Shown: piece by piece, positions 1 to 9,113 of the stretch
Layout: every line of letters starts with the position of its first letter
Position numbering within the stretch: position 1 is the first letter of the stretch
Source: Physocladia obscura
Taxonomy: Eukaryota > Chytridiomycota > Chytridiomycetes > Chytridiales > Chytriomycetaceae
Length of the DNA: 17,148 nt
Assembly (NCBI GenBank): GCA_027596945.1
Contig: JADGJH010000546.1
Span: forward strand, 1-17,148
Reading direction: 5' to 3'
The notes under the pieces: model-generated
The model's input: the letters and a program-made list of their open reading frames with translations, nothing else
What the model was told of the DNA's origin: nothing
Database searches by the model: none
Made by a program: the position numbers and the translations under genes

Positions 1-147
1 ATTTAAACATCAACAAACAGTACTTTTTTTGCTTTCCCGAAACATATAAGACTTAAAAAAGAAAAAAAAAATCACTATAACATGGAGAATAAAACTAGAT
101 CACATCCATCGTTTTTCCTACTATCCCCATTCAACCGAAGAAAAAAG

Positions 148-2939
148 TCAAGTGGAAGAAATAAACTCAGTCGGTACAGCCCGCTTCCCATTAACAACAG
201 CCACACTCGCAACACAAGTCTCCTCCAACCAGTTTCTCAACGTCTTTCTCGACGAACTATCGTTTGTCAAGTTCGGGCCAATCTCTTCTCCCGCAAGCAC
301 AGACTCCGAAACAACGACTAAATCTGTCGCGAAGCTGGTTTTAAGATTCACAAGATTCGAGATTTCTGAAACTGCGTCAACAGTTATTGCTTCGACTCCC
401 AATGTTGCTAAATCGTATTCCCAGCCGAAACTGTTGACATTGACGGTTGCAGAAGATGACGCCGCTGGCGGTAAAGTGTCGGGGATCCCGTTAGCAATTT
501 TATACACGACTAATGTAATTTCAATATCCATTTGACTTCTCTGGTTCCGCGCAGAATCAATCAGAGCCCAGATAAATTTAACAGCCGCAACATCGTCAGC
601 GGAATGCTTCTTGTCGCCACCAAGCACTAAGACTGCCGCAACCGGGTTCCGCAACACTTTGAGCGCAGAGTTGGACGGTTTCTTGATAATTTGCTGCTTT
701 GTTGCGGTTGTTGTTTCATGGAGATACGTGGTCCCAGCAGCCGAAGATCCAAACCCGCGCTCGATAAACTGGATAACAGTTGTTCCTGGCAATGTGTGAA
801 TAATTTTCTGGACGGTGGATTCAGTGTCAGAACGAGTAAATTCAAATTGCTGCAGAATTGAGTGGTCGGTGGATGCTTCCAACACAGTGTGAGGAAGAAT
901 CAAAAGGTTGGCATGTGCGTAACGGACGGCGGAAATGATGGTATCTGGATAATCTGCGGCTTCAGAGAATGTCAGCATGGAGTGTGCTGGAACATTGTGC
1001 AAATTCGTAAACGATCTGAAGACTGTAAGCACAGGGTCGTGCTGAGAAGTGGACTTTTGCTCAGATATTTGCATCTGTGAAATTTTAGTTTCAGATCACA
1101 TTGAATGCGAAGTGAAAATTTTTTCCCCTTACTCTCGTTGACTGACGGAAATCAAGTCGAGTTAATCGAAACGCGTAGACAATGAACGAGGAAATTGTTT
1201 CGGTCGAGGCCAATAATGTAGTCAAAGTCATCATTGATGGGACAATCTCCATTGAAGTCAAGCACACAAGAGCACGCACATCGCCAGATGATTCTGGAAC
1301 TAAATCAGTGGGTTCAGCAAGAGCAGCTGGCTCTGTTTGAGGCGAGTCTCCTGAGTTATCATCATCGGTTTTCTTCATAACAGCGTCAATGTACACTGGT
1401 AGCCAAGAAAAAAATAATTTAAACTAATTGCAAAACAAAATGAAAACTTACTTCTTTCCGGATAAACAACAGAAATAATTGGAGAAGTCATACAAGTTGT
1501 AACAAGAGCCTCAACGACAAACATGCTAAACACAGTTGGACTAATAACACCAGCACTCAGTCCCAAATTCAGAACAATCAGTTCAACCAATCCTTTCGTG
1601 TTCATCAAGACCCCGATCGCAGCGCTTTCTCTCCATGAGTGCTTCAAAACAATTTTTGACGAAATTGTACACCCAAGAAATTTGCCTGTACATGCGGTAG
1701 TGATGATTAAAATGACAGTGCCCCAAGCTTTCCCATCATTCAAGAGATCAAGACGCGTGCTAAGCCCCGAGGACGCAAAGTATAGAGGCAAGAACACGAT
1801 GGAAACAAGGTCTTCCATTTGAGAAGCCAGTTTCCACGCAAATCCGTGATCGTGTGGCATGATTGCACCGAACAAGAAGGCTGTGAAGTACAAAAGTTCT
1901 TCAGTTTTATGATGCAAATACTTGTAATTTCTTTCAAGTTATACCTCCGAAAATACCATTGACACCAACGACTTCCATAAACCAAGCAGAAATAAGCAAG
2001 CCCAGGAAGACGGTGACAAGCAAAACACGCGACATTTTGTCCGAAGTGGCAGAAAACTGAATTAACTTTGTGATGCCAGGTCGAACGATAAACCACATCA
2101 GGAGACCGTAGGCAATAACTGTCAAAAAAACATAGACAGGAATAACATAGTTGACAGAGGTGCCGCTCTTGTTGTTGTTGACAATCGCGATAACAAGGAC
2201 AAGGAGTGTCCATGCGGTGATATCATCGATTGCAGCCGCCGAAATTGCAGCTTGTCCAACCTATGTTTTTTGTTTCATTATAGTTCACTCAAAAAAAAAA
2301 TGGAGTGCTTGACAAACCCTTGTGTGCAATAACTTCTTTTCAGTCAGAATTCTTGCAAGTACGGGAAAAGCAGTGATGGACATTGCGACACCAACAAAAA
2401 GAAAGAACGAAACAAACGGAATATCAGGCGTTGAGTAGTCGTGATAAAGATATTTTGCAATCCCGACACCAAGTGAAAACGGCAAGATAATTCCGGTGGC
2501 TGCAATTGGAACAGCACGACCAACGGACTTGATAATTTTGACTGGATCAAGCTCTAGACCAATCTATCGATACGATAAGATAGAACAGTAAATAAAAAAA
2601 AGCTTTTAATAGATGAAGAGAGTACAAAAGGAGGCACCTCACCAGAAACAAATACAAAACAAGACCAAAATTCGCTACGAGCTTGAACGCCGGCAACGAC
2701 GAGTCGGGAAACACATTCGTCTTGAAGGAAGAGATTTTACAAAGCGCAGAACCGCCGAGAATAATACCACCCAGAACTTCGGAAATAACCTGGGGTTGGC
2801 GGATATAGCGGAGGCCAAACGAAAGAATCCACGATGTTCCGATGACCAATACGGCCTGCACGAGAAACAGGGAAAGCGCGCTGATCAGCAGCGGATTATC
2901 GCCGTTCAGAATCGATGTCGGTGTTGTAGTTGTTGACAT
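148..2939 (-). CDS. KHA1: K+/H+ antiporter, Kha1-like (CPA2 family), six exons
   Basis: Predicted integral membrane monovalent cation/H+ exchanger of the Kha1/CPA2 family. In yeast, Kha1 sits in Golgi membranes and supports K+ and pH homeostasis. Exons read on the minus strand: 2643-2939, 2318-2563, 1945-2260, 1452-1880, 1133-1395, 148-1074. All introns are GT-AG (79, 57, 64, 56 and 58 bp) and the phases agree, giving 825 residues, close to yeast Kha1. Residues 47-66 hold the family signature RQPQVISEVLGGIILGGSAL. It continues with IGLELDP (100-106), SITAFPVLARIL (161-172), the paired acidic residues D193-D194 in the ion-binding helix, and IFGAFLFGAIMPHD (284-297). About ten hydrophobic helices end near residue 429. 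The soluble C-terminal part (430-825) carries RALVCLTSMEIVPSMM and HDPVLTVFRSF, typical of fungal Kha1 tails with a universal-stress-like fold. The start at 2939 gives the short N-terminus expected before helix 1. The family call is firm; the K+ preference and location are inferred. Confidence 0.95.
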
Positions 2940-3145
2940 GGAAATTCAATCAATCTTGGTTTTGGTCCCTTAAATTTCAATTTTCCAACAGAAATTCAGT
3001 TCGATTGTGAAGCGCCGGAATTGTTTGTCCTGACCACGTTTTTTTCTCCCGCTGCTATGCACAGACAGACACTCAGCAAATGAGGCATTGTTCCTCACAC
3101 ATTCTTGAGATTCCTCATCCAATATCGCACTATATTCTGATACTT

Positions 3146-3207
3146 ATGGCGCCATGATTGCGTCATTACTGTGCCATTGCCATTACGTAATCATTGCTAT
3201 CAGCAAT
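3146..3207. promoter_or_regulatory. Cluster of dyad-symmetric and bZIP-like elements upstream of the antiporter gene
   Basis: Within 62 bp lie two perfect 10-bp palindromes, ATGGCGCCAT (3146-3155) and ATTACGTAAT (3182-3191), a CRE/AP-1-like TGCGTCAT (3159-3166), and an interrupted palindrome ATTGCT-ATC-AGCAAT (3193-3207). TTACGTAA is the known recognition core of fungal Yap/Pap1-type bZIP factors. The cluster lies roughly 210-270 bp upstream of the antiporter start codon, a normal distance for a fungal promoter. The symmetry is seen directly; the promoter role and bZIP control (oxidative or ionic stress) are inferred. Confidence 0.45.
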
Positions 3208-3465
3208 TTTCAACCGACGCTTGATATCACTCCAAATCGTCAGAATTAATTGTGCGTGCAGTGAAAAAACAGATAGCACATTATAAATGCTGAAAAATAA
3301 TAATTACTATCTTTAACATCTAAAATTTTTGGTGTCCTAAACGAATAATAAATTAGTCGGAAATGACCTAATAACACAACTCATGTCCAAAGGACGGTGA
3401 TAATAGACAGCAACCGCATGACAATTTTTCCCAGAATTCAAACAAGATCATAACATGTGTACTAG

Positions 3466-3702
3466 AGGTTGAACCTGTTTGTCTCTAACAAAGGTCGTTT
3501 ATATGGTAGAGACATTTTTGATTGGCAGAAACATTGGAACGATGTTGAAAAAAGAAAATATGAAAGACATATTCGGTTGGCCACAAAAAAAATCGGCGAA
3601 ATTGCAATAAAAAATCTAGTGAGCAGTTGCATCCAAAAAATCATCAGTCAAAATGAAAGTAACTATAAGCCTGAAACAGAGCCAACATCAAAAAATAAAT
3701 AA
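3466..3702 (+). CDS. Possible orphan terminal exon, 78 codons, unknown product
   Basis: Open frame directly after TAG at 3463-3465, itself within a possible splice acceptor (gtgtactag). It has no ATG near its beginning, so if real it would be a 3' exon or a broken gene. The peptide is highly charged, with aromatic residues in GRDIFDWQKHWNDVEKRKY (about 14-32 counted from the AGG at 3466), followed by a basic stretch, a short amphipathic helix and a polar tail. The stop TAA at 3700-3702 overlaps an AATAAA. The spacing of W and Y vaguely recalls an HMG-box helix, but not enough to assign it. I found no phase-compatible upstream exon with an ATG, so this may be chance or a relic. Confidence 0.2.
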   Translation, partial: RLNLFVSNKGRLYGRDIFDWQKHWNDVEKRKYERHIRLATKKIGEIAIKNLVSSCIQKIISQNESNYKPETEPTSKNK

Positions 3703-4448
3703 TAATACCAGTAAAAACCACTGTTTGCAAAAACAATTTGGCAGCATATACAGGCCCAGCAAAAAAATTTTAGGGTTAAAAGAGCCTCTAAATCTTAAAT
3801 AGATGCAGTGTTTCAATATCATAGCTGCCTGTTATCTGGCAGCGTATATGATCTAAAGCACAGTGGCAGATTGCTGGATCAAGATTAGTGTTGCCATCAT
3901 CTCTGTTGCATGTCAAACTCTTGCAAATTTGATGAAACAAAATCTGAAAGTTTAGAACAAGTGGCGAGTATTCATTGTTGTTGCTACTAGACAACTAAGA
4001 AATTTCACAAGTAATTTCCTTGTTGCAAAACCTTTTTACTGTTTCAGATTGCCAGAGACTCAAGATATCCATTATTTATGACAATAGCATTGCCAGGTCG
4101 AAAATACCTACCAGCAGAAATAGGCAGAAAACTACTGTTCTGCAATCGCTCGCTGCTACATTCCACCACCAAACAGCCAATTGTTTCTTGTGAACGATGA
4201 TTATTCTCAAGCAATGCCGGCGATAGCTTGGGTGCGAAGAATCGCATTACCATAGTCTATTGTTTTTTATTTTTATTTTTATTTTTTTTTGTTTCACTTT
4301 TTTAAAATCCGAAAGTTCGCGTTTACTTCAAATGAGCCTCCTTGTCATAGCTCAATATAGCCCATCTCACTGTCCCACTGACAATTTCACTAGAATTCAT
4401 TGAATTTCGTAAAATTTCACGGAAATGGAAGAAGATTTCAAAATTTGA

Positions 4449-4474
4449 ATTGAAATCGGCAAAGCCGATTCAAT
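4449..4474. repeat. Short hairpin-forming inverted repeat
   Basis: ATTGAAATCGGC (4449-4460), loop AAA (4461-4463), GCCGATTCAAT (4464-4474). The arms pair over 11 positions with a single extra A in the left arm. It stands alone in AT-rich intergenic DNA. It could be a structured transcript end, a remnant of a small inverted-repeat element, or chance. Confidence 0.4.
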
Positions 4475-4870
4475 ACATATTTTTTAACATTTGTTTGGGG
4501 CTTCTTTTTTCAAACCAATGTATATTTTTTGTTCAAAGGCAGCATAAACTTGAACCACACTTTACTTTTGAATAAAGCCATTCTTAGTATTTAAAATAAT
4601 GAAACAATGCAGAAAATAGATTAGAAATTGCTGCATATGAGGGAATAGTATCTTTTGGGGAAAATGAGACGCAAGTAAAAGATCAGCAGGCTCTGGAACT
4701 CTGGGTCTTTTGTATTCTACATCAATTAAAATGCGTTATACACTGGGTTGAGTTTGAACTCGGTGCTAACTTTATGATTAAACAAAATACTTTTTTTTTT
4801 GTCAAACGTTTAACTGTTTTGGGTGGGGTTCAAATACCCACTCAAAGAAAAAAAAATATTTACAAAACGC

Positions 4871-5297
4871 ATGAGTTCATCAAGCATAATCGCGGTGGGG
4901 CTCGTGGTTGGAATATGCGCCATTGTAATTCTAGTTCCAATTGCCTTTGCATTATGGATTCGATATCAAAGAAGGTATTAATTTATCTTTTGAGTTTTTG
5001 TTTGATTCTTGGCCACCTATTGATTGGTTTTGGACATATTATATACACAGAAAAAACAAAAATGCACGCTTAAACGAATTGGAAACTGAATCAGAAATTC
5101 ACGCTAACAGGAATCCGGCGTTACTTGGAACGTTTTCAGTGAACTATGCAAATGCAAATCGGAATCGAATTCCTAGCCAGCCACCAAGTTCTTCTGAAAT
5201 TGATACTGAACTTCCTGCTTACTCGCTACCAGCTTTCGCTGAATCACATCAGTCTTTTCCGGCTTTTTTTCCTGTACCCTTGCCGCCCCACTCATAG
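4871..5297 (+). CDS. Probable single-span membrane protein with LPxY tail, two exons
   Basis: Exon 1 is 4871-4974, the intron 4975-5050 (GTATTA...ACACAG, 76 bp), and exon 2 5051-5297, with matching phase, giving 116 residues. Residues 1-5 are MSSSS. Residues 6-28 form one strongly hydrophobic helix (IIAVGLVVGICAIVILVPIAFAL), followed by the stop-transfer cluster RYQRRK. The tail is polar and rich in Asn, Pro and Ser, and holds TELPAYSLPAF (87-97). LPxY is a known variant of the PPxY site bound by WW domains of Rsp5/Nedd4 ubiquitin ligases. AATAAA follows 11 bases after the stop (5308-5313). Fungi often have Ser-rich ectodomain plus TM plus PPxY-tail proteins. Here the ectodomain is absent, so the start may be internal to a longer gene whose upstream exons I cannot find. 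No enzymatic function is visible. Confidence 0.6.
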
Positions 5298-5307
5298 ATT
5301 ACAATCA

Positions 5308-5313
5308 AATAAA
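5308..5313 (+). promoter_or_regulatory. AATAAA polyadenylation signal
   Basis: Canonical AATAAA starting 11 bases past the stop codon of the small membrane-protein gene, consistent with its 3' end. A second AATAAA-containing A-rich stretch lies near 5490. Confidence 0.5.
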
Positions 5314-5737
5314 GTGCCTTCTAATTTCAATTCTAAAATTTTGAATCGTAGTGCTTTTAATTTTTGTCCTTATATCTTTTTTTCTTTTGTGTATATTTTA
5401 TTCCTTTTTTCACCTTGTTTCATCCCCGAAAATTTTTCGTGGGTTCAACTGCGGTATGACAAACTGAGACAAACTTGATTTGAAACTGAAAATAAAACAG
5501 TTTTATTATTGTTGTATTCTTCTAAATTTAATTTTTGCTGTTTTCCTGCGAGCATTTCAGTCATGTTGCTCCAACCATTATTCCGTTGGTGAAGGCCTTC
5601 AAATCACATAAGAACGAACTTGAATTGAGGCGCATTGCATAGATTTGATAAGCAACAACGAAGACAAAGGAGATCTAGTGAAGTGAGACAATCCAATAAG
5701 TGTACTCACAATCAGTTGTAGTGACTGCAGACTATGA

Positions 5738-6222
5738 AAATATAAAGGCTCATATCCATGGTGGTTTAGAGTGAAACTGGGCTGGAGTCATTCTTCAGGA
5801 CCTGCGACTTTGAACGAAGCAATTCTTATGTCTGCTCTGCCTGAAATTACACTTCTATTTAGTGTCAATTGAGATCTGAGCATGAGATAACTCATATTCA
5901 CGATGAATTGAACATAGCTTTGGATATTATTAAGCAAAGACAGGAAGCTTATAGATCATTAAAGCAAAGTCGTCAAACTTATACCCAAGATATTAGAAAT
6001 TAAATTGGATGTGGGCACCATTTACATTCACACAAGTGTACAGTTACAAGTATTCTTCAGAGAGTAGCTCCTGATGAGACACAAAGTGCAGCATACAATT
6101 TTCAATCTAGTGCAAATCTTAAAGATGAAGAACATCATGAAGATGAAAATAGTGATTATGTGAATGATGATAATAACTGGGAAGATAATATGGAGAAAGG
6201 AGGGAATTTAAATAAAAGGTGA
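5738..6222 (+). pseudogene. Decayed coding relic, possibly retroelement Gag-like
   Basis: Two adjacent frames read as protein-like sequence broken by stops. Frame one (5738-5872) includes GPATLNEAILMSALPE. Frame two (5863-6222) begins QLRSEHEITHIHDELNIALD, continues as a helix-like basic segment (KQRQEAYRSLKQSRQTY), is interrupted by TAA at 6001-6003, then resumes with IGCGHHLHSHKC and an acidic Asp/Glu/Asn-rich end, stopping at TGA 6220-6222. The order 'small-residue/LPE motif, charged helix ending in a Q-R-Q-E-x-Y run, Cys-Gly-His...Cys' recalls Ty1/copia-type Gag with a degenerate zinc knuckle. That is inference. No LTRs, protease, integrase or reverse transcriptase are seen, so it may be another dead gene. 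Confidence 0.35.
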
Positions 6223-7236
6223 ACTTTAATTAAAAATGATAGTTAAATGAATCCCATTTCTCTGAAGTTGGCTTTATAAAAAATAGTGGGATAAAAAATC
6301 CAGCATATTGATAACCACACTTGCGAAATATTGGGCAAAAGTTATAATTTTGATAATACACACAACCACACACTTAATTTTCTTTAGATTCTACAAAGCC
6401 ATTTCTTGATCATGCCAAACAACACTTTAATTTGATTTAAGAATGGGCAGCAAGCAGAAAAAAACATCGGAATATGTTAAATATATTGAAGTATCAATTT
6501 TTTTTGTATTAGTATGAACAAAAATATATACAACCACACATTAATAATTATTTTGAATGAAAGTTTGGTTCTTGTTCGAGGCACCCGACTGTTGCCATTT
6601 ATTTTTTCTGCTTCATTATTTCTGAAATAACTGTAAACTTAATTAAAGTATCCAATTTAAAAAAATTGAAAATAGGGACAAAAAGTTTTTGAAAAAATAT
6701 TGATAGTTGATGGCTCCAATGCCGTAATAAAACAACATTTTGTCGTTAGTTGATCTTATTTTGATCTTGGACGGTATGCCACCGACAACATAATGGCTGC
6801 TGTACACTCGATTTAATCACATCAATACTTCTTTCCATACCAAATCTTTTTATTTTTAGTTTTTGTTTTGGATACATAGAATTCAACTTGTCAGTTGAAC
6901 ATAGTTGGGGAAAAAGGCATGTAAGCTGACGAACGGCGGATGAAAGGAAACAGACACCGCCATCTCCCACCCTGTTGAACAAATAAATTTAATTGAAATG
7001 CTGGTAAGGCACAAATTTCCTGTGTTTGCCGTGACCCACAGTGCAGCTCTTTTCTAAAAAATTAGAATCAATCAACCCTACGCATCAAAACTTGAATTTC
7101 AATGCGATCGTTAGCAGACGTACTTCACTTTGAAAAAATGCACCTGAAAATATTGGACAAGTCATTGTCATAACAATAATGCTGTTGGTGAGAGGTCATT
7201 TGCGTCTCTAGCGCCCGCGTTTTGGAGGTTTCCGAT

Positions 7237-7285
7237 ATGATAGATAGAAGATTAAACGTGCTGCAGCAGCTGGCTCTTTCTATCA
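7237..7285 (+). CDS. Possible alternative first exon of the SGNH-like gene
   Basis: An ATG at 7237 opens a 49-base exon that can be spliced by a 56-bp intron (7286-7341, GTCACT...TTTTTAG) to 7342. There the frame is open and continuous with the main coding sequence starting at 7392. Intron length and phase match the other introns here, but the donor is weak. If used, it adds 33 residues to the cytosolic N-terminus. The conservative start remains 7392. Confidence 0.3.
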
Positions 7286-7391
7286 GTCACTTTGTTGCTT
7301 GCATTTCGTATTATGGTTGTTTTGATTTCAACTGTTTTTAGGTGGAGATACGAGATCATGTGATCCGGACTTCAGTGAAACAGATAATTTA

Positions 7392-8824
7392 ATGAATCGG
7401 ATGAAAAAAACTCTAACTGAAATATCTTTCTCTTATTACCCCAAGCGGTACAAGCTGTCAACTCACATGCGACTTCCTTTCGCTATCGCCTGTCTGGTCG
7501 CAGTGACTCTATTTGGCCTTATGTTCACGTTGGACATGAAGCTGCCGCCTCCTCTTCCTTCACATTACCACTCTCCGACAACCGGTCACCTGAATGATAC
7601 CGTTTATTGCGATCCATATGCAAATGGATACGTGATAGAGGGCTCTTGGCATCCTTCATTTCTGCGTCCAGAAAGCGATAGGCCATGTAACCTCCCATTC
7701 CCTTCTGACAGTGTGACGGCACTCAACGAGTCAAGCACTCTTCCTGCTCACCTACAAAACAAGTTGATCCTCCTATTTGGTGACTCGTTTGACCGATACC
7801 TCACAATGGACGTTTGTGCAACCTTCACGGGCACGGAGGACAACCCATATGGCAACCTTATTGGTGTCACGCTGAATGGAACAATCCTCCAAAACAGTAA
7901 ATATCTGGTTCCCCGTTTGAAGTTGTTTAAACTTTGTTTCCCCAAGGCATCCAAGACCTGCTTGGTCCTCCAACAGACTTTGGAAACGGAGAAACATACA
8001 TTTGTCCCATCAAACGCGAAAATGGTGTCTTTGTAATAATCAGCGTTTTTCATTACGGAATGTACGGCAAGAGAAGTTTCTTTTCTGATTCTAGCATCCA
8101 CTGGGAACCTTTTTGGAGTCCTCTATTGACTGAAGAACGTATTCAATGGATCCCTCACATGTTGAAATCCGTTGCTAAACACGCATTTCCTTCACTATGT
8201 CCAGTATTGGAGTCTGGAGATATAGATCCTGTGGCATGTCCCGACCCTATATTTCGAACACGGCAACGCCATTCTGCTCAGCGTCACCTAATGATTCCTA
8301 GTCCACCTCTCTTGACAACCAATGGAGACAGTTCAAAAGATTTCTGGTACCCCACCCCTGACATTATTGTAGCGCAATCCACAGCTTGGGACGTGAAAGC
8401 CATTCTTGCGGATACAAAAGGCGTTGTGTCAGCCTTACGTGGATGGACAAAGGAAGTGTCTGCACGCATGGTTTCACCGTTTCGAAACGTGTTTCATGCA
8501 CGTGTTCAAGATAAGTTTGTGGTCCAGAATGTGGAGGGAACGGAAACTCGAGAGTGGTATCCACGCTTCTTTTTAAGAACCTCACCTCCTGCACGCAAGA
8601 TGGAACGAACGGCGCGGCTGCCGAGATATATCTTGAAATATATGAATGATGTGATACGAAGTGGCGAGCTGTGGTTTCAGGGGGAACCGTGGGGTGTTTT
8701 GGATTTTGCTGACTTTGCGGAAGAAAAGTGGAGGGGGGATGAATTTCATCCATCTACTGAGAACAATTTCTTGTTTTTGCAGAGGGTTATGGCTCAGTTG
8801 GAGAGTCAAGAAGGAAAAAGTTAA
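7392..8824 (+). CDS. Type II membrane protein, SGNH/PC-esterase-like hydrolase or acyltransferase
   Basis: Two exons, 7392-7896 and 7947-8824, joined over a 50-bp intron (GTAAAT...CCCAAG), give 460 residues. A short basic cytosolic N-terminus precedes one transmembrane helix (about 28-48, RLPFAIACLVAVTLFGLMF), then a proline-rich stem and a lumenal domain with N-glycosylation sequons (for example NDT 68-70 and NES 112-114). LILLFGDSFDRYLTMDVC (125-141 region) contains G130-D131-S132 as a candidate nucleophile block. FHYGMYG (203-209) is a possible oxyanion or substrate segment. RGDEFHPS near the end supplies D433 and H436 as a DxxH catalytic pair. This GDS...DxxH order is typical of PC-esterase/TBL-like polysaccharide O-acyl enzymes in the Golgi. 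Family level is inferred from motifs; the substrate is unknown, and cell-wall glycan is a guess. The intron makes the apparent frame change between the two parts unremarkable. Confidence 0.82.
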
Positions 8825-9113
8825 TGCTTTCAATTGTAATTTTTTCTTATGACCAATACAGTCCTACTTTGAAAATTTTGATGCCGATATTAAATATTGT
8901 TGTTGCTGTTGTTTTTCGAGCTGGCAAACTCGGTGCAGTCTTGACCTATAACCGTGTATTGAAATCTCATGCGCATCTACCAAAAAGTGACGACTTCTTG
9001 AAATATACTCTGGCTGTAAAAAATGGTCTGTTTTGTTAGTCTTTTCAGAAATCGGACAAAACAAGGTCAAAACAAACATTACAAGCAAGCCCCATACAAA
9101 AACACAAACACGA

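Larger units (their letters stand above)
2940..4870. other. Intergenic region upstream of the divergent antiporter gene
   Basis: About 1.9 kb of AT-rich DNA without a confident gene. The right flank of the antiporter (2940-3300) should hold its promoter. The rest contains a possible orphan exon (3466-3702), a poly-T/TTTTA tract on the plus strand (about 4260-4295), a hairpin (4449-4474) and the start of a long open frame (from 4603). Two short minus-strand open frames (3788-3994 and 4044-4253) could not be spliced into a convincing protein. Confidence 0.6.
5298..7391. other. AT-rich intergenic region with decayed coding sequence
   Basis: About 2.1 kb with no intact gene. Its left part holds polyadenylation-like sequence and a coding relic (5738-6222). 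The middle (6240-6740) is very AT-rich, with AACCACAC appearing three times (6313-6320, 6364-6371, 6532-6539). The right part (6740-7391) should include the promoter of the SGNH-like gene and possibly a first exon (7237-7285). A short minus-strand open frame at 6746-6982 has no recognisable product. Confidence 0.6.

Noticed and set aside
152..1080. Several plus-strand open frames opposite the antiporter's last exon
   Set aside because: They are antisense shadows of a confident coding exon, with no domain content of their own.
3774..3779. Telomere-like TAGGGTT near 3770
   Set aside because: Single copy without tandem repetition; not an interstitial telomere.
3788..4253. Two minus-strand open frames, one with a Cys-rich end, that look like exons of a small gene
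   Set aside because: Plausible introns (4040-4111 and 3944-4008) exist, but joining them puts the Cys-rich part out of frame and ends early; no family recognised.
4821..4843. GTGGG-GTTCAAATA-CCCAC resembles a tRNA T-arm
   Set aside because: Loop length does not fit and there is no anticodon arm, D-arm or acceptor stem around it.
6746..6982. Minus-strand 78-codon open frame
   Set aside because: No recognisable motif, no start context, and no partner exon; unsupported as a gene.
7392..8824. Apparent frameshift between the two halves of the SGNH-like gene
   Set aside because: A 50-bp GT-AG intron (7897-7946) in the right phase explains it, so it is not a pseudogene.
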